This document shows positions 31,466 to 35,037 of a stretch of DNA of 35,037 bases, piece by piece (position 1 is the first letter of the stretch; each line of letters starts with the position of its first letter). The notes below the pieces were generated by a model. The model saw only the letters and a list, made by a program, of their open reading frames with translations. It was not told the DNA's origin and searched no databases. This stretch comes from CAZPYD01 sp964590835 (GTDB lineage: Bacteria > Patescibacteriota > Minisyncoccia > JAHISW01 > Tagabacteraceae): contig CAZPYD010000005.1 in NCBI GenBank assembly GCA_964590835.1, positions 1-35,037 of the forward strand, written 5' to 3'. The position numbers and the translations under genes are program-made.

Positions 31466-31652
31466 AAAACCCCGAGCCAAATAAAAATTTTTTAATATTT
31501 GCCCGGTAAGCCTGCCTGCCGGCAGGCAGGGGTCCGCGAAACAAATTACCAGTTATGTCAGGTATCTACGGTAAAGCATAAAGATTAGTTACTATAGACC
31601 AGAACACAGCATGAGGATCGGATTAAAAAATTTTTAATTTGGGGAGGGGTTT
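31466..31652. repeat. element with inverted terminal arms, no gene
   Basis: Left arm 31466-31493 (AAAACCCCGAGCCAAAT... AAAATTTTTT) and right arm 31625-31652 (AAAAAATTTTTAATTT GGGGAGGGGTTT) are near reverse complements. They enclose ~130 bp that is G/C-richer than its surroundings, contains the perfect palindrome CCTGCCTGCCGGCAGGCAGG (31511-31530) and a GGTAA/TTACC pair, and has no ORF. Arms of the same kind sit back to back at 33899-33951. It might be a small non-autonomous element; the right arm could also terminate frr upstream transcription. Confidence 0.5.
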
Positions 31653-31661
31653 GATTATTGA

Positions 31662-32213
31662 TTAGCGACTGATTTCCTCTTCTTTTTTATCAGCGAGTTC
31701 TTTTAAAGTTTTAGTTGCATCATCTATAAACTTTTGCAAATCATCTTTTAGGCGAAATTTTTCATCTTCGCTTAGCTCCCCTTCTTTTTCTTTCTTCTGA
31801 ATATCTCTCCAGGTTTCTTCTCTTTCCCTCCTTAAAGAAACCTTTGCTTCTTCTTGTTTTTCATTTAAAAGTTTTATTAAAGACTTTCTCCTTTCTTCAG
31901 TTAGTTCTGGAAAAATAACACGGATAAAGTCTTTTTCACTAATTGCTTGTACCCCCAAATCAGAAGAATTAAGGGCTTGCTCAATAGGCATTATCATATC
32001 GTGCTCCCATGGTTTTACTTGCAGAGTTCGAGCATCTTCTACAGACACAGAAGCCACACCTTTTAGTGGTGTTTTGGAGCCATAATAATCCACTTTTACA
32101 TTTTCAACCAGAGCCGGAGTAGCGCGTCCAGTGCGAAGAAGAGAAATTTCATCCTTAAACCATTCTTCTGTCTTATCTATAAGTTGTTTAATTTTATCAA
32201 AATTATATGCCAT
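31662..32213 (-). CDS. frr: ribosome recycling factor
   Basis: 183 aa, full length. LIDKTEEWFKDEISLLRTGRATPALVENVKVDYYGSKTPLKGVASVSVEDARTLQVKPWEH and ISEKDFIRVIFPELTEERRKSLIKLLNEKQEEAKVSLRREREETW are diagnostic. With EF-G it splits post-termination ribosomes. It is not next to pyrH or tsf here. No SD. Confidence 0.97.
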   Translation of the reverse strand: MAYNFDKIKQLIDKTEEWFKDEISLLRTGRATPALVENVKVDYYGSKTPLKGVASVSVEDARTLQVKPWEHDMIMPIEQALNSSDLGVQAISEKDFIRVIFPELTEERRKSLIKLLNEKQEEAKVSLRREREETWRDIQKKEKEGELSEDEKFRLKDDLQKFIDDATKTLKELADKKEEEISR

Positions 32214-32237
32214 ATATATTTTATGAGACTTATAATA

Positions 32238-32918
32238 TTACTTTAATAATACCATACCGCTTGGCAAAGCCAAGCAAATATATTCTAAAATAATCTTCGG
32301 CACCGATGCGCGCTGAGCCAAATTTATTTTTTGCGCCAATACTTCGTCCAGGGCGCCCACTACCTCTTTATCAAAACCATCTCCCTTCTTTTCTTTCAAG
32401 CACACCTCAAGGCTATCTAAAAATTTCTGTGCTTTTATTTTGTCAGTCATTATTTTTTCTATCATTTTAAGTCTACTGTCTACACCTGCTTTTATAAATT
32501 TCAACACAAAGTCTTCTTTTTCTTTAGACACCCACTGCTCTCTTTCAAAGGTTAAAACCACCAAACGAGAGTATAAAGTTTCTAAAATATTTTCGGGACT
32601 GCTGGTCACTACAAAAAAATAACTAAGCCCCACAGGCTCCTCAAAAGTTTTTAAAAGAGCATTGCACGCCTCACCAGTAAAAGAATCTGTTTTTATAACA
32701 AACACTCTTCCCTTCCCATGAAAAGATTTTTTAGCCGAATCTTCTTTTATTTTCCTGGCATTACCTATTGTAAAATTATCCACATCAAACAAAGAAAAAT
32801 CAGGATTAACAAAAATATTATCTTTCCCTATACTCAAAATATCCAAAGCCATCTCCAGGGCCTTATCATACCCTTTTTCTGTATCCCCCACTAAAAGATA
32901 ACCATGTTTATAATCCAT
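32238..32918 (-). CDS. holB: DNA polymerase III delta'-like subunit (HolB)
   Basis: 226 aa from the ATG at 32918; a TTG nine codons upstream (32945) is the alternative. Clamp-loader features: N-terminal YLLVGDTEKGYDKALEMAL without a Walker A, GKGRVFVIKTDSFTGEACNALLKTFEEP and FFVVTSSPENILETLYSRLVVLTF (the SRC-like region is SRL). As in delta' the ATP loop is not functional. It lies downstream of a triple terminator and needs its own promoter. Confidence 0.85.
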   Translation of the reverse strand: MDYKHGYLLVGDTEKGYDKALEMALDILSIGKDNIFVNPDFSLFDVDNFTIGNARKIKEDSAKKSFHGKGRVFVIKTDSFTGEACNALLKTFEEPVGLSYFFVVTSSPENILETLYSRLVVLTFEREQWVSKEKEDFVLKFIKAGVDSRLKMIEKIMTDKIKAQKFLDSLEVCLKEKKGDGFDKEVVGALDEVLAQKINLAQRASVPKIILEYICLALPSGMVLLK

Positions 32919-32966
32919 ATCTATATTATGGCAATTTAACCCCAAAAAATAAAGTCAATGGTAAAT

Positions 32967-33009
32967 CAAAACAAAAACCCCACTTACTGGCGATAGCAAA
33001 TAAGTGGGG
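32967..33009 (-). terminator. CACTTA-family palindrome, copy 3; third terminator of the RNA locus
   Basis: CCCCACTTA/TAAGTGGGG arms (32978-32986 with 33001-33009), loop containing GCGATAGCAAA as in copy 2, followed by TTTTTGTTTT on the minus strand. Confidence 0.7.
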
Positions 33010-33043
33010 AAAATAAAAAACTACCCGGCGAAAGCCTAGGCAG
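33010..33043 (-). terminator. second terminator of the RNA locus
   Basis: CTGCC/GGTAG (with a G-U pair) and inner GGC/GCC hairpin, followed by TTTTTTATTTT on the minus strand. Confidence 0.75.
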
Positions 33044-33052
33044 CTATTTGTT

Positions 33053-33089
33053 TAAAAAAGATCGGGGGAGCTCGACATACGAGCTCCCC
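33053..33089 (-). terminator. first terminator of the RNA locus
   Basis: Perfect GGGGAGCTCG/CGAGCTCCCC hairpin (33065-33074 with 33080-33089), then CGATCTTTTTT on the minus strand. Confidence 0.85.
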
Positions 33090-33096
33090 TTTGGGT

Positions 33097-33434
33097 GAGA
33101 GTCTAGCCCGGGCAAACGGGCCAATGACCAGTGATGACAGCAAGGTCTCGATGATGCGACCGTTTTCTACGCACCTTTAGGACACAACCCGTTGCTGCAG
33201 TGACCGCTCCGGGGCCACCGCCAACCGACAACGGTGAAGCAAGACCTACAGAGGGGTTCCTTTTTCTTGGCGTTATCCCGGGTAAGACGCCTATCCCCCA
33301 CAATGACTCACTTGGATGCTCAATCTTATCCCCACACTTCAAATGGATAAAGCTCTCGACATCCCAGCGAAAAGGCCATCCTCGACTAGCGAAGCTAGGT
33401 GTGGCCGGCGGCAAAAGGCCGGGGCCAGACTCTC
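33097..33434 (-). ncRNA. candidate large structured RNA, ~340 nt
   Basis: The ends pair in a 13-bp closing stem, GAGAGTCTGGCCC (33434-33422) with GGGCTAGACTCTC (33109-33097), which has a G-U pair only on the minus strand. Inside are GGTCTTG/CGAGACC (again G-U only on minus), CTAGC-TTC-GCTAG, GGATG/CATCC enclosing TTTATCC/GGATAAG, GGCGT/ACGCC and CACCG/CGGTG. GC is well above the surrounding genome. Overlapping ORFs on both strands are by-products of the base composition. I could not match it to tmRNA, RNase P RNA, SRP RNA, rRNA or a self-splicing intron. Confidence 0.65.
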
Positions 33435-33510
33435 AGGTACCGATCCATACACCGGCCATAACAGTGCGGTTCCGGTACCCACAGGACGTCGAAAGAATGA
33501 AAAACTGCAT
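33433..33510 (-). CDS. 25-codon ORF with strong SD in the RNA locus
   Basis: MQFFILSTSCGYRNRTVMAGVWIGT. AAAGGAGG lies at good spacing, directly after the stop of the 103-aa ORF. Its second half runs through the second copy of the RNA hairpin motif and its TGA overlaps the start of the closing stem of the large RNA. It may act as a leader peptide rather than as a functional protein. Confidence 0.4.
   Translation of the reverse strand: MQFFILSTSCGYRNRTVMAGVWIGT
33436..33479 (-). repeat. RNA hairpin motif, copy 2
   Basis: Outer stem GGTACCG/CGGTACC (33479-33473 with 33442-33436), then GAACC, inner stem GCACTG/CGGTGT with loop TTATGGC, then ATGGAT. Same layout as the copy at 33552-33587. Confidence 0.7.
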
Positions 33511-33521
33511 TTCCCCTCCTT

Positions 33522-33833
33522 TCAGTGGGTACATTTAAGCGGTTGCGGCCTCCAATCCATACACATACCGTAAATGTGCGGTTTCGGCGCCAGCAACCGA
33601 TTACCAATCGGTTGTCTCTGGGCAGTTAAAGGTTCATCGATATATGCTGTATATGCGACAAGTATTAGTTCTGCGCAGAGATGGAGAAACTCTGGAAGAC
33701 CTAAAAGATCTTCTCCGATTACAAACGAAAGATCTTCTGTCATCATTGAAGTTTTTTCTAATGCGGACAAAAGTGCTTCAGCTATAATCGAGGATTCTCC
33801 CATTGATCCGGTTGAAACTATGATAGTGACCAT
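33522..33833 (-). CDS. 103-aa protein of unknown function at the RNA locus
   Basis: The start is well supported: AGGAGGAG 4 bases before the ATG, about 30 nt after a consensus promoter. The first ~70 residues look like a normal protein (MVTIIVSTGSMGESSIIAEALLSALEK...FVIGEDLLGLPEFLHLCAELILVAYTAYIDEP). TGSMGESSIIAEALLSAL has the outline of a P-loop nucleotide-binding start, but the Gly-Lys is missing. The last ~30 residues (QPIGNRLLAPKPHIYGMCMDWRPQPLKCTH) are encoded by sequence that also forms RNA hairpins. No family recognised. Confidence 0.6.
   Translation of the reverse strand: MVTIIVSTGSMGESSIIAEALLSALEKTSMMTEDLSFVIGEDLLGLPEFLHLCAELILVAYTAYIDEPLTAQRQPIGNRLLAPKPHIYGMCMDWRPQPLKCTH
33552..33587 (-). 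repeat. RNA hairpin motif, copy 1
   Basis: CCGAAACC, stem GCACAT/ATGTGT with 7-nt loop TTACGGT, then ATGGATTGG. Relative to copy 2 two stem pairs change in a compensated way (A-U to U-G, U-A to G-C), while the loop and flanks stay. Confidence 0.7.
33594..33614 (-). other. perfect 9-bp hairpin in the 3' part of the 103-aa ORF
   Basis: CAACCGATT/AATCGGTTG with a 3-nt loop, immediately upstream of hairpin copy 1. Confidence 0.6.
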
Positions 33834-33869
33834 AATCTCCTCCTCTCTCTGGTTTTCAATTCTGTCCTT

Positions 33870-33897
33870 ATTATACTTATTTAGAGAATTTTGTCAA
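33870..33897 (-). promoter_or_regulatory. consensus promoter of the RNA locus
   Basis: Perfect TTGACA (33892-33897) and perfect TATAAT (33870-33875), 16-bp spacer, on the minus strand. It is the best promoter match in the window. The start site is expected near 33863. Confidence 0.85.
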
Positions 33898-33898
33898 G

Positions 33899-33951
33899 TA
33901 CCCCAAAACCATACCAAATAAAAATTTTTGATTTGGGGAGGGGTTTGGGTA
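33899..33951. repeat. palindrome related to the 31466-31652 arms
   Basis: TACCCCAAAACCATACCAAAT and ATTTGGGGAGGGGTTTGGGTA arms around AAAATTTTT. The right part GATTTGGGGAGGGGTTTG nearly repeats 31635-31653. Confidence 0.6.
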
Positions 33952-33970
33952 AAAAAACGTCTTAACCACA

Positions 33971-34009
33971 ACATTACAAACACCTCACTTAGTGAGGCGT
34001 TTGTAATGT
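33971..34009 (-). terminator. 18-bp hairpin after the second mreB
   Basis: Arms ACATTACAAACACCTCAC and GTGAGGCGTTTGTAATGT with a 3-nt loop; the single mismatch on the plus strand is a G-U pair on the minus strand. No immediate U-tract, so termination is uncertain. Between it and the gene lies a run of TACGAAA-like units with 8-10 bp spacing. Confidence 0.5.
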
Positions 34010-34042
34010 TCGTAATTTCGTATGTTTTCGTACTTTCGTAAA

Positions 34043-35037
34043 TTATTTTTTCGCCACAATACTCCTCTTGTAAGCATCAATATGTTCCAAAGCCTTACCT
34101 GTGCCTTTGGCCACACACAAAAGAGCTTCGTCTGCCGCATTGGCATGAACTCCAGTAGAGCGATAAACAAGCTCAGTAATATTTCTTAAAAGAGCTCCTC
34201 CGCCAGTCATAAGAATCCCTTGATCAATAATATCAGAAGAAAGCTCTGGTGGAGTCTCTTGCAAAACATGTTTAATGGCCTTAATCATTTCCCTAAGCTC
34301 TAAATCAATTGCTTTTACAACTTCATTTGAAGAAACTTCTGCACTTCTTGGAAGACCGGTCAAATAATCTCGACCCTTCAAAGGGCACTTTAGCTCCTCC
34401 TCCATAAGCACCGCCGAACCAACAGTAATTTTTATTTCCTCTGCCATTTTTTCACCAATAGCAAGATTAAAATTCTTTTTTATATAATTTATTATCGCCT
34501 TATCAAACTTATTTCCAGCTACTTTAACAGAAGCAGAATACACAATACCACCCAAACTGATAACTGCAATATCGCTGGTCCCTCCACCAATATCCACAAT
34601 CATATGCCCACAAGCTTCCTGAATAGGTACACCAGCTCCAATAGCAGCCAAAATCGGCTCTTTTACCACATAGGCCGATCTAGCACCCGCTTTTACAGCA
34701 GCCTCTACCATGGCTCTTTTTTCTGTAGAGGTTATCCCAGCCGGCGCAGAAATCATTACCTCCGGTTTAAAAATATTATACCAACCAAGAGCTTTGCCAA
34801 TAAAATAGCTAAGCATTGCCTCTGTTGCACGATAGTCAGCAATAACACCATCTTTTAAAGGTTTATATGTTCTTATAGTATCAGGGGTCTTTCCTATCAT
34901 TTCTTTAGCTTCATTGCCAACTGCCAAGATCTTGTTATCAGCAACAGAAATCGCCACCACAGAAGGCTCATTTAAAACAATCCCTTTACCAGAAACAAAA
35001 ACCAATGTATTGGCTGTCCCCAGATCTATTCCAATTT
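34043..35037 (-). CDS. mreB: second MreB paralogue (5' end outside the window)
   Basis: At least 331 codons, cut by the window end; the frame is open to the edge and reads IGIDLGTANTLVFVSGKGIVLNEPSVVAI. Actin motifs are present: DLGTANT, VIDIGGGTSDIAVISLGG and GILMTGGGALLRNITELV. It differs from the operon copy at many positions and stands apart from mreC/mreD. It could be a specialised MreB or an Mbl-like protein; the missing N-terminus prevents judging the membrane-binding segment. Confidence 0.93.
   Translation of the reverse strand, partial: IGIDLGTANTLVFVSGKGIVLNEPSVVAISVADNKILAVGNEAKEMIGKTPDTIRTYKPLKDGVIADYRATEAMLSYFIGKALGWYNIFKPEVMISAPAGITSTEKRAMVEAAVKAGARSAYVVKEPILAAIGAGVPIQEACGHMIVDIGGGTSDIAVISLGGIVYSASVKVAGNKFDKAIINYIKKNFNLAIGEKMAEEIKITVGSAVLMEEELKCPLKGRDYLTGLPRSAEVSSNEVVKAIDLELREMIKAIKHVLQETPPELSSDIIDQGILMTGGGALLRNITELVYRSTGVHANAADEALLCVAKGTGKALEHIDAYKRSIVAKK

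Noticed and set aside
33097..33434. RNase P RNA, tmRNA or SRP RNA as identity of the large RNA
   Set aside because: The conserved blocks of these RNAs (for example the P4 region GAGGAAAGTCC, a 3' tRNA-like end with CCA, or the SRP GGAAG loop) are not visible on either strand.
33103..33538. ORFs of 85-112 codons on both strands
   Set aside because: Several overlap in different frames, lack SDs and coincide with paired RNA segments; openness is due to higher GC.
33436..33587. Type III toxin-antitoxin RNA repeats
   Set aside because: Only two copies, ~112 nt apart rather than directly tandem, and no toxin-like gene after the terminator.

Overview
The window looks like a chromosomal segment of a Candidate Phyla Radiation (Patescibacteria) bacterium, probably Parcubacteria-like. 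The reasons are low GC, most housekeeping genes lacking a Shine-Dalgarno sequence, a PaaX/Cas2-like regulator of the kind common in these genomes, a short prolyl-tRNA synthetase in which a zinc ribbon replaces the editing domain, and many compact cell-envelope and translation genes. The exact lineage cannot be fixed from the sequence alone. The standard genetic code holds: long genes read through without internal TGA.

Layout. 1-5690: a Cys-rich 65-residue protein, a membrane-anchored Ada-type metal-binding protein, rpmA, rplI, a 57-residue basic protein with a near-consensus promoter, an S41 protease, corA and cysS. 5691-6000: a candidate structured small RNA with its own promoter and terminators. 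6001-9004: dnaB-recR, then rplU and a cysteine hydrolase on the minus strand. 9260-10624: a PaaX/Cas2-like regulator bracketed by related palindromes, then a three-gene operon of tiny proteins. 10681-15931: rmuC, a P-loop kinase, a Na+/Ca2+ exchanger and a P-type Ca2+-ATPase. 16005-21615: a hypothetical gene, tRNA-Glu(CUC) and a complete dcw start in the order mraZ-rsmH-ftsL-ftsI-murF. 22138-24753: two small zinc-ribbon genes, lysS and greA. 24900-29003: mreB-mreC-mreD-mrdA, the rod-shape operon. 29049-32945: proS, rseP, frr and a holB-like gene. 32967-33897: an unusual transcription unit with consensus promoter, small ORFs, a duplicated RNA hairpin, a ~340-nt structured RNA and three terminators. 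34043-35037: a second mreB, cut by the window end.

The genes cooperate mainly in peptidoglycan synthesis and cell shape (MraZ, RsmH, FtsL, FtsI, MurF, PBP2, MreBCD), translation (CysRS, LysRS, ProRS, L9, L21, L27, RRF, tRNA-Glu) and calcium/magnesium transport.

The observations most worth a second look are (1) the two candidate structured RNA loci at 5722-5890 and 33053-33897; (2) a dispersed family of strict 7-bp tandem arrays (nine intergenic arrays plus one inside rsmH), four of which flank an A/T palindrome with an inverted array on the other side; (3) three related palindromes with a CACTTA stem, two of which bracket the PaaX/Cas2-like gene; and (4) a split in which tiny or accessory genes carry strong Shine-Dalgarno sequences while housekeeping genes have almost none.
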